A DNA stretch of 64,000 nucleotides from Parabacteroides sp. AM08-6 (GTDB lineage Bacteria > Bacteroidota > Bacteroidia > Bacteroidales > Tannerellaceae), in assembly GCF_003473295.1 (NCBI RefSeq), contig NZ_QRMP01000011.1, positions 1-64,000 on the forward strand. Direction: 5' to 3'. The notes under the pieces were generated by a model. The model saw only the letters and a list, made by a program, of their open reading frames with translations. It was not told the DNA's origin and did no database searches. How positions within the stretch are numbered: position 1 is the first letter of the stretch; each line of letters opens with the position of its first letter. Made by a program: the position numbers and the translations under genes. Below, one piece after another: positions 9,317-19,334 of the stretch.

Positions 9317-10468
9317 ATGCCAATGTGCCAGTCTTGGAAATATACATTCTTCAGAAACTTAATGCATAATCCGATTGGCAGATTGGCATTTTGTTTGGTA
9401 GGACTATTATTGTCCGCCTCTTTGTCCGCTCAGGGTAATGATACGTTGACAATCCTTTTTGCCGGTGATGCTATTATGCATCAGACCCAAATTGATAATA
9501 CCCGCCGGGGAGACACTTTTGACTTGAGCGGCTATTTTCCTCTTCTTGAGCGTGAAATAAAAGCTGCTGATATTTCTGTTGTAAATATGGAGGTTCCTTT
9601 GGGGGGGAAGCCTTACAGTGGTTATCCGGTTTTCAGTGCTCCTACTGATTTTGCTGTTGCTTTGCAAAGAGCAGGGTTTAATTTTTTTCTTTTGGCTAAC
9701 AATCATTGTCTCGATAAAAGGACGAATGGTCTTGTCCGTACCATTCAGATATTAGACTCGCTTGGTATCCGCCATACCGGTACTTATCTCGACCAAGCTC
9801 ATCGCGCTCATACTTATCCGATGTTACTGCGTAAGAATGGTTTTCGTATAATCATGCTGAATTACACATACAGTACCAACGGGTTTCAGGTAGAAGCCCC
9901 TCGGATTGTGAACTATATTGATAAGAAACAGATGGAGATTGATATTGCTGAAGCTAAACTTTTTAATCCCGATTTTATTATTGCGAATATGCATTGGGGG
10001 GTGGAATACAACCAATTACCTTCCGCCGAACAACGAGATTTAGCTGATTGGCTGATAGAACAGGGCGTGGATTTGGTAATGGGGGGTCATCCACATGTCA
10101 TTCAACCGATGGAAATCAGGAAAGACAAAGATGGGACACCTACTCACCTTGTTGTCTATTCATTGGGGAATTTAGTTTCGAATATGAGTTTGATAAATAC
10201 GGATGGAGGGGCTTTGCTTAAGGTTACTTTGGCACGGAAAGGCTTGAAAAGATATATTGTTTCGGCAGAATACGCCCTTGTTTTTAACGAGCGGTATCAA
10301 AATGATCGGGGCAAAAAGGATATGCATATTCTTCCTGCTCCTAGACCGGTTGACGGAACGGGTAATATATTGCCAGTTCATAACCCTGTTTGGGAACGCT
10401 TTTTGAAAAGCTCCCGCTCTTTATTGCAAAAGCATAATATAGGGGTGGAAGAATATTTTATAGAATAG
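9317..10468 (+). CDS. CapA family (poly-gamma-glutamate capsule type) phosphoesterase, exported
   Basis: A 383-residue metallophosphatase-fold protein of the PGA_cap/CapA family. Motifs in order: LFAGDAIMH, VVNMEVPLGG, LANNHCLDK, NMHWGVEYN and GGHPHVIQP, which carry the metal-binding Asp, Asn and His residues. A hydrophobic N-terminus predicts export; the inner ATG at 9362 (MHNPIGR) would give a shorter, cleaner signal peptide. True poly-gamma-glutamate synthesis needs CapB/CapC, which are not here, so a general cell-envelope hydrolase role is more likely. Confidence 0.85.
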   Translation: MPMCQSWKYTFFRNLMHNPIGRLAFCLVGLLLSASLSAQGNDTLTILFAGDAIMHQTQIDNTRRGDTFDLSGYFPLLEREIKAADISVVNMEVPLGGKPYSGYPVFSAPTDFAVALQRAGFNFFLLANNHCLDKRTNGLVRTIQILDSLGIRHTGTYLDQAHRAHTYPMLLRKNGFRIIMLNYTYSTNGFQVEAPRIVNYIDKKQMEIDIAEAKLFNPDFIIANMHWGVEYNQLPSAEQRDLADWLIEQGVDLVMGGHPHVIQPMEIRKDKDGTPTHLVVYSLGNLVSNMSLINTDGGALLKVTLARKGLKRYIVSAEYALVFNERYQNDRGKKDMHILPAPRPVDGTGNILPVHNPVWERFLKSSRSLLQKHNIGVEEYFIE

Positions 10469-10494
10469 TATTGTATAAAAATGTGTGCAAAATA

Positions 10495-10525
10495 TTTGCA
10501 AGATAAAAGAAAATATCTATCTTTG
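10495..10525 (+). promoter_or_regulatory. promoter of tRNA-His
   Basis: A textbook Bacteroidales promoter: TTTG at 10495-10498, a 19-base spacer and TATCTTTG at 10518-10525. The expected start is about 33 bases before the tRNA. Confidence 0.85.
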
Positions 10526-10564
10526 CACCGTCTTAAAGAAAACGATATTCGATAAGGCTTACAT

Positions 10565-10639
10565 GGTGAATGTAGCTCAGTTGGTTAGAGCATTGGATTG
10601 TGGTTCCAAGGGTCGTGGGTTCGAACCCCATCTTTCACC
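10565..10639 (+). tRNA. tRNA-His (anticodon GTG)
   Basis: A cloverleaf can be drawn: acceptor GTGAATG/CTTTCAC (one T-T mismatch), D arm GCTCAGTTGGTTAGAGC, anticodon arm TTGGA-TTGTGGT-TCCAA with anticodon GTG, and T arm GTGGG-TTCGAAC-CCCAT. The extra G at -1 (10565) opposite a C discriminator is the identity mark of tRNA-His. CCA is not encoded. Confidence 0.97.
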
Positions 10640-10641
10640 CT

Positions 10642-10677
10642 AAAAAAGGTCATCTAAGTAATTGGATGACCTTTTTT
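10642..10677 (+). terminator. intrinsic terminator after tRNA-His
   Basis: Perfect 13-base arms AAAAAAGGTCATC and GATGACCTTTTTT with a 10-base loop, starting two bases after the tRNA. Confidence 0.9.
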
Positions 10678-10731
10678 AGTATACAGTATTGAACATAAGT
10701 TCCTTGAATACAGCAATAGTGAAGTGCAACC

Positions 10732-10752
10732 TTTTGACTTTTAAAGTCAAAA
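10732..10752. repeat. 21-bp palindrome at the 3' end of the biotin operon
   Basis: Arms TTTTGACTTT and AAAGTCAAAA around one base. It lies 8 bases past the bioD stop. It may be a weak terminator or processing hairpin, but on the minus strand it has no clear U tail beyond the stem. Confidence 0.5.
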
Positions 10753-10760
10753 AATCGTTA

Positions 10761-11441
10761 TTATAATAAGCATTGGATGTCAATACATGTCGTATGCTTT
10801 TCGGAAATTTCCGGCAGTAAGATGATGCCTGTGTCCGGAAAATCTTTTTTCAGGTATTGAGTCAGATACTCCATTGTATTGACTGTAATCAATTCATCTG
10901 TAGGAGGATAAAGATTATAAATAATAGCTTTTACCTGTATGCCGTACTGTTTGCAAGCATACAGGCTGAGCAATGTATGGTTGATACTTCCTAATTCCCC
11001 GGAAGTAACAAGTAAAACCGGATAAGTTTGTTCCCGAATGTAATCGATGGTAAGGGAGTTGAAATCGTTCGGAACCATCAGCCCTCCGGCTCCTTCCAAT
11101 AAGATGTATTCGTATTTTTCCTGTAATTGACGGGTGGCCTTGCTGATAACGGAGAGGTCGATGGTACGCCCGTCTTTTTCAGCAGCCATATGCGGGGAGC
11201 AAGGATAGGTAAAAATGTAGGGACAAGTCAATCCGGCTTTATCCTCTTCCGTAAATGGAATACCTTGAAGTTTGCGGTGCATCTCAATATCTTCCGAAAC
11301 TTCTTCGCATCCGGTTTGTATCATCTTTTGGGTGATAACCTTTTTCCCATTTTCAGCCAATGCACGTGCCAGAATACCAGTTGCAAAAGTCTTTCCGATA
11401 TTTGTATCGATACCGGTGATAAATAATACTTTACTTTTCAT
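10761..11441 (-). CDS. bioD: dethiobiotin synthetase
   Basis: Closes the ureido ring of dethiobiotin from 7,8-diaminopelargonate, CO2 and ATP. The 226-residue protein has the P-loop GIDTNIGKTFATG at residues 10-22, the catalytic QKMIQTG, and EGAGGLMVP. It is the last gene of the bioBAFGCD operon, 6 bases after bioC. Confidence 0.97.
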   Translation of the reverse strand: MKSKVLFITGIDTNIGKTFATGILARALAENGKKVITQKMIQTGCEEVSEDIEMHRKLQGIPFTEEDKAGLTCPYIFTYPCSPHMAAEKDGRTIDLSVISKATRQLQEKYEYILLEGAGGLMVPNDFNSLTIDYIREQTYPVLLVTSGELGSINHTLLSLYACKQYGIQVKAIIYNLYPPTDELITVNTMEYLTQYLKKDFPDTGIILLPEISEKHTTCIDIQCLL

Positions 11442-11447
11442 ATTTGT

Positions 11448-12203
11448 TTATTTTTTTATTGCCAGCATATAAAGCGGGCGATAGGTGAGTTTTACTTGTT
11501 TTTTGCCGGTTGAGAATAACAATGTATAACGGTTGCAAAACTCTTCCTGCATGCCACGTGTCCAAGTATTTCCTCCGGTAGCTGTCACACCTGTTGCTTT
11601 CAGATGCCTTAAAACATCCAGCGGACCGGTAAAGGTGAGTACTATTTCCTCTTCTTCACAGTGAAGTAGACGGAAATCGGAAGAAAGCCATTCCTGTATT
11701 TTTGTGGCGGGGGGATAGTCGAGTCCTCTATTTGTCAGTTCCCTTATTTCGTACAGGTTTCCAGGTGCAAAAGTACTGAACAGGAGTGTTCCTTGCGGGA
11801 CCAACAATCCGGCAAGTTTACGATAGAATGTTTCCGGCTGTTTTATCCACTGAAAGACGGAGGCCGAGGCTATTAAATCGAACTTACCTGCAAAAGTAAT
11901 TTGTTCGGCATCGCCGATAATAAAAGTCGGAAACTGCTCCGGGAAAAGTTTATTTACCGGTTTTTTACAAACTTCGCACAAATCGTTTAAGGTCCAGTCA
12001 CGGATACGGCAGGAACTTTTCAGACAGCTTGTGAACCCTCCCGTACCACAACCGATTTCCAAGGCCCGGTCATAATGAGTGCCGGTGTAGCGAGGAAGCA
12101 GGGAAATCAGTTTCCGGCTGATACGATGTTGAGCATCAGCATTTTTGTCGTAACTGGATAATGCACGTGTGAAGCAGTTACGGATACGTTCGGTTTCTAT
12201 CAT
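11448..12203 (-). CDS. bioC: malonyl-ACP O-methyltransferase
   Basis: Methylates malonyl-ACP with SAM so that fatty-acid synthesis can build pimeloyl-ACP methyl ester. The protein has a class I methyltransferase fold with the SAM motif ALEIGCGTGGFT and later IASASVFQWI, typical of BioC. The start at 12203 (MIETERIRN) gives an ATGA overlap with the bioG stop, a coupling arrangement; longer in-frame starts would run deep into bioG. The resulting 251 residues match the family. Confidence 0.93.
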   Translation of the reverse strand: MIETERIRNCFTRALSSYDKNADAQHRISRKLISLLPRYTGTHYDRALEIGCGTGGFTSCLKSSCRIRDWTLNDLCEVCKKPVNKLFPEQFPTFIIGDAEQITFAGKFDLIASASVFQWIKQPETFYRKLAGLLVPQGTLLFSTFAPGNLYEIRELTNRGLDYPPATKIQEWLSSDFRLLHCEEEEIVLTFTGPLDVLRHLKATGVTATGGNTWTRGMQEEFCNRYTLLFSTGKKQVKLTYRPLYMLAIKK

Positions 12204-12856
12204 TCCCATATTTCGTTCCATTGTTTCCATAGATAAAAAGGATAATGCGGTGCATTTATTTCTTTTACCGGACAGCGTCCGGACCAATACCTTTTCAGAT
12301 TTTCAGAAGGAAAGATACGGTCCGAAACCGAGAGAATAGCCTGTGTCCAAAAGTCGGATACCGGAGTTCTGGAAAGAATTTCCTGATACAAATATTGCAG
12401 TTCTTTCCGGATTTCTTCCAAAGGGCGGGCCGGATATTTTTCATGTATGCGAAGTATTTCCCTGCTTCCGTACATTCGGCGGTTAAAGCGAGACATCCCT
12501 TCTTCCGTTACATTTTCCAGTGTCCCCCGGAAAGTGGCTTCCGGAATGCCTTCCAAGTCATGGACAGGAGAGGGAGTCCCGTTGATTGCAATTGCTCGGG
12601 CCGGTGTGAAAAGTTTTTCTTTTTCAGTCAGCAATACGGAAGCTACCCATACTCCTAACGACCAGGCTATCAGGTCGATTTCCTGATATGTACCTGTCTG
12701 TTCCTTGAATTCCAAGCCTCTGTAATCATAACAAATCCACAAATCATAGTCTTTTCCCGGTTGGATAGTCCGGAACCATTCGGGAGAAGCGGACCATCCG
12801 GCAAAGAAAAGAATTAATTTGCGGTTATTGTTGTTTACCAATTTATAGATTTTCAT
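12200..12856 (-). CDS. bioG: pimeloyl-ACP methyl ester esterase, BioG type
   Basis: Removes the methyl cap from pimeloyl-ACP methyl ester, releasing the biotin precursor; it stands in for BioH. The 218 residues have the BioG/DUF452 start (ILFFAGWSASPEWF), WICYDYRGLEF, and the nucleophile elbow AWSLGVW near residue 67 instead of a classical GxSxG. Its place between bioF and bioC supports the assignment. It overlaps bioC by 4 bases. Confidence 0.92.
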   Translation of the reverse strand: MKIYKLVNNNNRKLILFFAGWSASPEWFRTIQPGKDYDLWICYDYRGLEFKEQTGTYQEIDLIAWSLGVWVASVLLTEKEKLFTPARAIAINGTPSPVHDLEGIPEATFRGTLENVTEEGMSRFNRRMYGSREILRIHEKYPARPLEEIRKELQYLYQEILSRTPVSDFWTQAILSVSDRIFPSENLKRYWSGRCPVKEINAPHYPFYLWKQWNEIWE

Positions 12857-12866
12857 TCTTTTGTTT

Positions 12867-14006
12867 TTAAAGTAGCATGATTAATTCGTTTATTTCTTCG
12901 TCTGTAATATTGGCTGTCAGCGAGAAACGTATTCGGGAAGTCCCTTTTGGAACTGTTGGAGGGCGTACCGGCAGGCAATAAAATCCTTTTCGTTGTAGTT
13001 CGAGCGCCTTTTGAATACATGCTTCGTTTTCTCCGATAATAAAGGGAATGATATGGCTATTGCTGATTTCTCCACCTTTCCCGTTCAGCTTTTCAGAAAG
13101 CTTACGGCTTTTCCGGAAAAGTTGCCGACGTTCTGACGAAAAGTCTGGCAGCTTTTCGAAAAGAAACCGACTCCATGCTATTTGAACCGGCGGTAAGGCG
13201 GTACTGAAAATGAGCGGACGCATGGTATTAATCAGGTAATCCCGGATTACCCGGCTGCACAACAGGTAGGCTCCCATTGATGCCAATGCTTTTCCGAAAG
13301 TTCCGACCAGCAGGTCGATGTCGCCGATACAATGCTGTTCTTCTGCAATACCTAATCCGTCAGACCCATAAACGCCAATGGCATGAGCTTCATCCACATA
13401 GAGTAAAGTGTCTTTGTATTTCTTTTTCAGAGCGACTAAATGCGGGAGGTCTGCAACGTCCCCATCCATACTGAATACGCTCTCTGTTACGATAATAACC
13501 TGTTCATATTGTCCGGATGCTTTTGCCAATAGTCGTTCCAGTTGCTCATAATCATTATGCTTGTAACGGGTAAAAGGCGCCCCGCTTAGCAGAATACCGT
13601 CTATGATGCTGGCATGGACTAGTTTATCTGCGATAATCAGTGTCTGTTTGTCGGCAAGAGCCGGAAGAATACCGGTATTTGCATGGTAACCGCTGTTGAA
13701 TAATAGCGCACTTTCTCGTCCGAAACGTTCCGATATAAGTTTCTCCAAGTCCTTGTAAATAGCAAAATTACCGGTGAGAAGACGGGAGGAGGAGGAGGAA
13801 AACGGCAAGTCTGTATCGGCCAATTGCTCCATAAAAGTTGCTCGTAAATCCTGACGGGTTGCCAATCCCAGATAGTCGTTCGAGGATAGGTTGAGCATTC
13901 GGTGTCCCTCTTTTTCTATCCATTTCCCGGAATGGGTGACTTCCGGAAATTGGCGGAAATTGCCGTTTATTTTCAGTTCTTCTAATAAGCAGGTATAGTC
14001 TTTCAT
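12867..14006 (-). CDS. bioF: 8-amino-7-oxononanoate synthase
   Basis: A PLP enzyme that condenses pimeloyl-ACP with L-alanine. The 379 residues show [10 protein letters not shown] near residue 40, GSRLLTGN-type [36 protein letters not shown] (PLP-ring-binding Asp and His) and the Schiff-base lysine in [11 protein letters not shown]. Its ATG overlaps the bioA stop by 4 bases, and bioG starts 10 bases after its stop. Confidence 0.96.
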   Translation of the reverse strand: MKDYTCLLEELKINGNFRQFPEVTHSGKWIEKEGHRMLNLSSNDYLGLATRQDLRATFMEQLADTDLPFSSSSSRLLTGNFAIYKDLEKLISERFGRESALLFNSGYHANTGILPALADKQTLIIADKLVHASIIDGILLSGAPFTRYKHNDYEQLERLLAKASGQYEQVIIVTESVFSMDGDVADLPHLVALKKKYKDTLLYVDEAHAIGVYGSDGLGIAEEQHCIGDIDLLVGTFGKALASMGAYLLCSRVIRDYLINTMRPLIFSTALPPVQIAWSRFLFEKLPDFSSERRQLFRKSRKLSEKLNGKGGEISNSHIIPFIIGENEACIQKALELQRKGFYCLPVRPPTVPKGTSRIRFSLTANITDEEINELIMLL

Positions 14007-15292
14007 CTTTCTTTCAGTATTTTGAGCAAGCTACCGGTTAATTTTGAAAGTTCTTGCGAGGTGATGATAAATGGGGGCATCAGATAAACCAGACGGCCGA
14101 ATGGACGAACCCAGATACCCTCTTCTACAAAACGTTTTTGGAGAAAAGCCATCCGGACTGGTTCTTTCATTTCGATAACTCCGATAGCTCCTAAAACCCG
14201 TACTTCTTTTACTGTCTCGAAAGTGGTAGCCGGAGCCAGCTCTTCGGACAATTGTTTTTCAATTTTCTTCACCTTTTCTTGCCATCCGCTTTCCAGAAGC
14301 AGGGAGACGGACGCCGAGGCGATTGCACAAGCTAACGGGTTTCCCATAAAAGTAGGGCCGTGCATAAAACAACCGGCTTCACCGGAACAGATTATATCGG
14401 CAATTCGGGTATGCGTGATTGTTGCGGAAAGTGTCAGGTAGCCTCCGGTCAAGGCTTTGCCGATACACATAATATCGGGGATTGTTCCGGTATGTTCCCA
14501 GGCAAAGAGCTTTCCTGTACGTCCGAATCCGGTTGCAATTTCATCGAAAATCAATAAAACATGATACCGATTGCACAGTTCGCGTGCCCGGACCAGAAAG
14601 TCCGGTGAGTAGAAATACATGCCACCGGCTCCCTGAACTATTGGCTCCAATATCAAGGCTGCTATTTCATCCGCCTGTTTTTCTAATAACTCATGGAGTG
14701 GTATTATGGCTTCTTCCTTCCATTCTTCTCCGAATTTGACGGAGGGCTGAGGTATGAAATATTGTACCGGAAGGCTACCGGAGAATATTCCGTGCATCCC
14801 GGTTTCAGGGTCACATACCGACATGGCATGCCAGGTATCTCCGTGGTAGCCGCTACGGATGGTTGCGAATTTACATTTCTTCGGCTTTTTCTGCGACTGC
14901 CAATACTGGATAGCCATTTTCAGGGCTACTTCTACGGCCACGGAACCACTGTCGGCAAAGAATATTTTCTCCATGCCGGGAGGAAGGAGCGGGAGCAGTT
15001 TGACTGCCAGTTCTACTGCCGGTTCGTGTGTGAAACCGCCGAACATGATATGGCTCATTTTGTTTAATTGTTCCTTTGCCGCTGCATTTAATACCGGATG
15101 GTTGTATCCATGTACGGCTGCCCACCAGGACGACATGCCGTCAATCAACTTACGTCCGTCTTTTAATGTGATGGTGACACCTTCGGCATTGGCTACCGGA
15201 TACACCGGAAGCGGGTCGATTGTTGATGTATAAGGATGCCAGATATGCTCCCTGTCGTATTGTAAAAGTTCTGTTGTTGTCATTTTTCCCAA
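14003..15292 (-). CDS. bioA: adenosylmethionine--8-amino-7-oxononanoate aminotransferase
   Basis: Transfers the amino group of SAM to KAPA to give diaminopelargonate. The 429-residue class III aminotransferase shows HIWHPYTS near the start, [41 protein letters not shown] and the PLP lysine in [10 protein letters not shown]. The start overlaps the end of bioB by 13 bases; a second ATG three codons in (MTTTELL) is equally possible. Confidence 0.96.
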   Translation of the reverse strand: MGKMTTTELLQYDREHIWHPYTSTIDPLPVYPVANAEGVTITLKDGRKLIDGMSSWWAAVHGYNHPVLNAAAKEQLNKMSHIMFGGFTHEPAVELAVKLLPLLPPGMEKIFFADSGSVAVEVALKMAIQYWQSQKKPKKCKFATIRSGYHGDTWHAMSVCDPETGMHGIFSGSLPVQYFIPQPSVKFGEEWKEEAIIPLHELLEKQADEIAALILEPIVQGAGGMYFYSPDFLVRARELCNRYHVLLIFDEIATGFGRTGKLFAWEHTGTIPDIMCIGKALTGGYLTLSATITHTRIADIICSGEAGCFMHGPTFMGNPLACAIASASVSLLLESGWQEKVKKIEKQLSEELAPATTFETVKEVRVLGAIGVIEMKEPVRMAFLQKRFVEEGIWVRPFGRLVYLMPPFIITSQELSKLTGSLLKILKER

Positions 15293-16260
15293 TCTGTATT
15301 TTCCGTTAATGAATATCCTTCCGAGGTGAATAGTATTTTATCTTCGGCTACACGGCTGCCGATTGTAGTCAGCAAATCACCGATAATAGCAGAATTGATA
15401 CCGATATATAAGGCTTTTTGTTGAGCCGTTTCGCTTAGTTGGGCACGACCGCCTGAGAAACGCAAAAAAGCGTTCGGGTTGATAAAGCGGAACAGGGCGA
15501 TTGTTGTTAAAAACTCTTCTTCCGAAAGTGGGGGTGTTTCACTTAAAGGTGTACCGGGAATGGGTTGCAGCAGGTTTAACGGGATGGAGAGTATGCCTTC
15601 TTTTTGTAGGAACAAAGCCATTTCAATCCGTTGTTCCATGGTTTCCCCCATACCGATAATACCGCCGGAACAGATACGGAAACCGATTTCGCGTGCGGTC
15701 CGGATGGTTTGTACCTTTTCTTCCGTTGTATGAGTGGTACAGAGTGTGCGGAAATAGGAGGGAGCGGTTTCTATATTGCAATGGTAATTTTCCACTCCGC
15801 TGTCGTAAAGTGCTTGTAGTTGTTTCCGGTCGAGCAGGCCCATTGAAGCACAACATTTGATACCACATGCTTGCTTGATGCCGCGTATGATTTCTGTTAT
15901 TTCCGTCATATCTTGGTTCGACACCTTTTTTCCGCTGGTTACTAAGGCAAAACGGCCGATGCCTTGTTGATAGTTGTGCTTTGCATGGCGGATACATTCT
16001 TCGGCAGGAAGTAACGGATAAAGTGTCACATTGGTGTTATAGTGGCCTGATTGTGCACACCATTTACAATTCTCACTGCAATTTCCGCTTTTGGCATTGA
16101 TTATCGAACAGGTGTCAAACTTATTTCCCATAAAATGTCGGGTGATTTCATGGGCTGCTTTGTATAAAGCCTCCTTGTCCGATGTATAAGCTAGTTTTCT
16201 TGCTTGTTCTTCAGTAATTAATTCTCCGGCAAGAACCTGTTGTTTAAGTGTTTCAACCAT
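15280..16260 (-). CDS. bioB: biotin synthase (radical SAM)
   Basis: Inserts sulfur into dethiobiotin. The 326 residues have the radical-SAM cysteine motif [11 protein letters not shown] (Cys61, Cys65, Cys68), the following [25 protein letters not shown] and the C-terminal [11 protein letters not shown]. It is the first gene of the operon. Only about 28 bases separate its ATG from a strong terminator hairpin, so its transcription depends on read-through or on a promoter within the upstream ORF. Confidence 0.97.
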   Translation of the reverse strand: MVETLKQQVLAGELITEEQARKLAYTSDKEALYKAAHEITRHFMGNKFDTCSIINAKSGNCSENCKWCAQSGHYNTNVTLYPLLPAEECIRHAKHNYQQGIGRFALVTSGKKVSNQDMTEITEIIRGIKQACGIKCCASMGLLDRKQLQALYDSGVENYHCNIETAPSYFRTLCTTHTTEEKVQTIRTAREIGFRICSGGIIGMGETMEQRIEMALFLQKEGILSIPLNLLQPIPGTPLSETPPLSEEEFLTTIALFRFINPNAFLRFSGGRAQLSETAQQKALYIGINSAIIGDLLTTIGSRVAEDKILFTSEGYSLTENTDWEK

Positions 16261-16281
16261 TTTTTGAATTATATTATGCTG

Positions 16282-16671
16282 TTAAAATGAAAAAGCGGAA
16301 GGACTCAGCATTATACTGAATCCTTCCGCTTTTTCGGAGATATTATTTTTATATATGTATAGATGTGCGGCTACAACCGGCTGTTGAACGGTCGGAATAA
16401 GCCATGATGCGGACAATAGGGGGTGCGGAATATCCGTATTTAGCCAATTGTCGGGCTTCGCTTCCTCTTCGCATTCGTCCTTTTCTCCCTGTTCGGATAG
16501 TAGGACGCGTGCATGTGTCGAGCCATTTTTTATCTGGAACCGTTCGGACACATTTGCCGACAGGTTCCCGATGGTTACAGCCTGTTTTATGCTGATAAAA
16601 GCAGCATACTTCTTCCGGCTCCATCTTTTAAAACGGAGTACAACCGGTTTGTATGTATACTGCTTTTTCAT
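16282..16671 (-). CDS. small leader-like protein upstream of the biotin operon
   Basis: A 129-residue frame that starts 5 bases after the stop of the POT transporter gene. Its first 45 residues are basic and patterned (KPVVLRFKRWSRKKYAAF, then VTIGNLS). I recall similar YAxFxS..VxIGxLS leaders at the N-terminus of some Bacteroidota TonB-dependent receptors, but there is no plug or barrel after it. The C-terminal third looks unstructured and its last codons form the terminator hairpin before bioB. It could be a regulatory leader peptide, a receptor remnant or a small protein of its own. No assured function. Confidence 0.5.
   Translation of the reverse strand: MKKQYTYKPVVLRFKRWSRKKYAAFISIKQAVTIGNLSANVSERFQIKNGSTHARVLLSEQGEKDECEEEAKPDNWLNTDIPHPLLSASWLIPTVQQPVVAAHLYIYKNNISEKAEGFSIMLSPSAFSF
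16289..16335 (-). terminator. strong terminator-type hairpin directly upstream of bioB
   Basis: Perfect 15-base arms GAAAAAGCGGAAGGA and TCCTTCCGCTTTTTC with a 17-base loop, followed on the minus strand by ATTTT. It overlaps the last codons of the small ORF upstream and ends about 28 bases before the bioB start codon. It may simply end the upstream transcript or act as an attenuator for the biotin genes. Confidence 0.8.
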
Positions 16672-16676
16672 TTATT

Positions 16677-18203
16677 TTATGCTACTTTTTCCAGTTTCTT
16701 CATGACTGAGAATATGAATATAGCAGAAACCAAACATACTCCGACCAATACTCCCCATACAATCCATAGAGGCATATCACCCCAAATCCATGCTGCTACG
16801 GCCGTCAAGTAATTACCGATAGCAGTAGCCACAAACCATCCTCCCATCATCATACCTTTATATTTTGGAGGAGCTACTTTGGAAACAAAAGAAATACCCA
16901 TCGGTGAAAGCAATAATTCTCCGAATGTCAGCACTAGGTAGGTTGAAACTAACCAGTTTGGGGAAACGAAAGAGGCACTTCCGGCCTTGACAGCTTCTGC
17001 TTGTGCATCTGGAGTTAGCAAACCAAATGATGAAAACATCATTATAATAAAACCGCAAGCTGCGACTAACATTCCAATACCAATTTTGCGGGGAGCGGAT
17101 GGCTCTTTTCCTTTTCGTGCCAAAGCTCCAAAGATAGCCATGGATACAGGGGTTAAAGCTACTACAAAGAAAGGATTAAATTGTTGAAAAATAGGAGCGT
17201 TGATTGCTATGGAATTATCAAGTGTTGTATATCGATATCCTAAAAAGGCAAGTGCAAGTAGTATTACGATACCTCCAATAGCTTTTCCTTTACCGGATAC
17301 AGATTGGAATAGTGAGAAAGAACCGTAAACGATAAAGATGATGGCTACCAGATTCCAAACATCAAACATCATACTCTCTAAGCCGCTAGAACTTTTTGCA
17401 GTGAATTCATCAGCGAAATAGGTTAGCGTTAGTCCGTTCTGGTGGAAAGCCATCCAAAAAAAGATAACAACAGCAAATACTAAGCATAGTGCAACAATAC
17501 GGTCTTTTGTTTCGCGTGAAGAAAGCTCTTCTACTGCAACTGTTGTTTTATTGTCATTGGTCAGTTTTGTATTTCCTTCAACGTGTTTGAATGTGCGACG
17601 AAAACTATAATAAATAACCATTGAAACAATCAGCGATATACAGGCCACGGCAAATGCAAAATGATAAGAGTCATTTACGCTTACACCGAATCGAGTTTGT
17701 GCATATTCCATAATTGTGACAGCAGCTGTAGGAGCAAATAATGCTCCGATATTGATTGCCATGTAAAAAATACTAAATGCGGAATTACGCTTGGATGCAT
17801 ATTCAGGTGTATCGTATAAGTTACCTACCATTACTTGCAAATTCCCTTTAAAAAGCCCTGTACCTGTACTTATCACAAATAATGCTAAAAACATACAAGC
17901 CAAGGCAATCGTTCCGCTACCTAATGGTAACGCAAGCAATACATAGCCAAAGAACATGGCAATAATACCTATGGTGACCATCTTTCCATATCCGAATTTA
18001 TCAGCCAAGATACCGCCAATGAATGGTAAAAAATAGACAAAGGCTAAGAAGGTAGAGTAAATAGTACCTGCAAAACCTGGAGATAAGCCAAAATTCGCTT
18101 TTAAGAAAAGCACAAAAATCGCGAGCATGGTATAATAACCGAAACGCTCGCCGGTATTCGCTAAGGCTAACGCATATAAACCTTTAGGTTGTCCTTCAAA
18201 CAT
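16677..18203 (-). CDS. POT family proton-dependent oligopeptide transporter
   Basis: An inner-membrane symporter for di/tripeptides. The 508 residues have about 12-14 hydrophobic helices and the POT signature in NTGERFGYYTM (usual form ExxERFxYY), then GGILADKFGYGKMV and the FYMAINIGAL motif. It lies 27 bases after the DUF4831 gene in the same direction, and a small ORF begins 5 bases after its stop. Substrate specificity cannot be told; some family members carry nitrate or vitamins. Confidence 0.92.
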   Translation of the reverse strand: MFEGQPKGLYALALANTGERFGYYTMLAIFVLFLKANFGLSPGFAGTIYSTFLAFVYFLPFIGGILADKFGYGKMVTIGIIAMFFGYVLLALPLGSGTIALACMFLALFVISTGTGLFKGNLQVMVGNLYDTPEYASKRNSAFSIFYMAINIGALFAPTAAVTIMEYAQTRFGVSVNDSYHFAFAVACISLIVSMVIYYSFRRTFKHVEGNTKLTNDNKTTVAVEELSSRETKDRIVALCLVFAVVIFFWMAFHQNGLTLTYFADEFTAKSSSGLESMMFDVWNLVAIIFIVYGSFSLFQSVSGKGKAIGGIVILLALAFLGYRYTTLDNSIAINAPIFQQFNPFFVVALTPVSMAIFGALARKGKEPSAPRKIGIGMLVAACGFIIMMFSSFGLLTPDAQAEAVKAGSASFVSPNWLVSTYLVLTFGELLLSPMGISFVSKVAPPKYKGMMMGGWFVATAIGNYLTAVAAWIWGDMPLWIVWGVLVGVCLVSAIFIFSVMKKLEKVA

Positions 18204-18230
18204 AAAAATTAGAATAATATAGATTAGTAA

Positions 18231-19298
18231 TTATTGAATTATCTGCTTTATAGCACCTGTCTCAGGATAGAATAAAACTTTCACCGGTGCTTTCTTATCT
18301 TCAAACATCACAGGGGCCAGTCCTTCACGTGAACCGAATTGTGTAATTTGGACTTCTCCTTTATAGAGTGATTTCTTATTCATGCTGATTTCGATACTAG
18401 CTTTCCCCGGAACATTATAGACAATGCCTTTCATCATTTTTTCTTTCTTTTCGGCTTCTTTCGGGTCCAGCTCAGGCGCGCGTTCTGTAGCTTTCAGGTC
18501 CATATAAACCGGAGCACCACCCAAATCATCGGCGTCAACTATTCCCAATTGGTCGGAGAAGCGGAACAGAACTTCTTTTTCGAGATTGTCAAAGGGCACG
18601 AGTGAGACCTCATAATCGCTTGTTTCTTTAGTTTTTACACCAACGAAAAGATTGGTTAATGCTTTTTCCTGTTCTTCCAGTTGTTGGATAACAAGTTTCA
18701 TTGCTTCACCGTCGGGAGGAAGATTATCCGCTTCACCGGTAAGTATGTTCAATCGACTTTCACGGATACGATAGATTTGTTTTGCGGCAACTTCCGCTTG
18801 TTTGGCAGTGGAACCGGCCATCAATAATTCTTCGGAGAATACGGATGCGTCTGTTGCCTTAGCTGGAGCTTGTCCCTTTTTTCTGGCGGCTTCGGTGGCC
18901 GACTCTTCCGGAGTATATTCTGCATTAATGGAACAAAGCAATCCCTCTTCTGTCAAATAAGCATAAGGAGCTACCGTACCACCTTTGAATTCAACGATGT
19001 ACGTGTTGTCTGTATCGGGTATTCCTTTGTTATCAAGTGTGATTTTACCTAACTCATAATATACTTTATCTTCTGTGATAACGTCTTTCACGCCCAGATA
19101 CTTTTCAGCGTATTTATAGTAGGGACCTGCTTTACAAGTAACTTTGGTTACTTCAGCATTGATTATTAGAGACGTTTTAGGAAGAGAGTAAGTAATGCCG
19201 AAATTATTAGCTTTGACGGCATTTTTCTTTACAACTTTTGTCTGAGCCAAGATTGGAAGGCTGAGCAGCAGACTTGCTATAATGATTAAATTCTTCAT
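18231..19298 (-). CDS. DUF4831 family exported protein
   Basis: A 355-residue protein with a signal peptide (MKNLIIIASLLLSLPILAQ). It matches the Bacteroidota DUF4831 family: NNFGITYSLPKT near residue 32, YKYAEKYLGV, and the C-terminal YNVPGKASIEI segment. Function unknown; probably periplasmic. A promoter is seen just upstream. No terminator separates it from the POT transporter. Confidence 0.8.
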   Translation of the reverse strand: MKNLIIIASLLLSLPILAQTKVVKKNAVKANNFGITYSLPKTSLIINAEVTKVTCKAGPYYKYAEKYLGVKDVITEDKVYYELGKITLDNKGIPDTDNTYIVEFKGGTVAPYAYLTEEGLLCSINAEYTPEESATEAARKKGQAPAKATDASVFSEELLMAGSTAKQAEVAAKQIYRIRESRLNILTGEADNLPPDGEAMKLVIQQLEEQEKALTNLFVGVKTKETSDYEVSLVPFDNLEKEVLFRFSDQLGIVDADDLGGAPVYMDLKATERAPELDPKEAEKKEKMMKGIVYNVPGKASIEISMNKKSLYKGEVQITQFGSREGLAPVMFEDKKAPVKVLFYPETGAIKQIIQ

Positions 19299-19334
19299 AT
19301 TCTATATTTAGGTTTAATCTACTAAATGATTGCA

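Noticed and set aside
16261..16288. Known riboswitch or BirA operator before bioB
   Set aside because: Only 28 bases are free between hairpin and start codon, and no BirA-type inverted repeat or known riboswitch core is visible.
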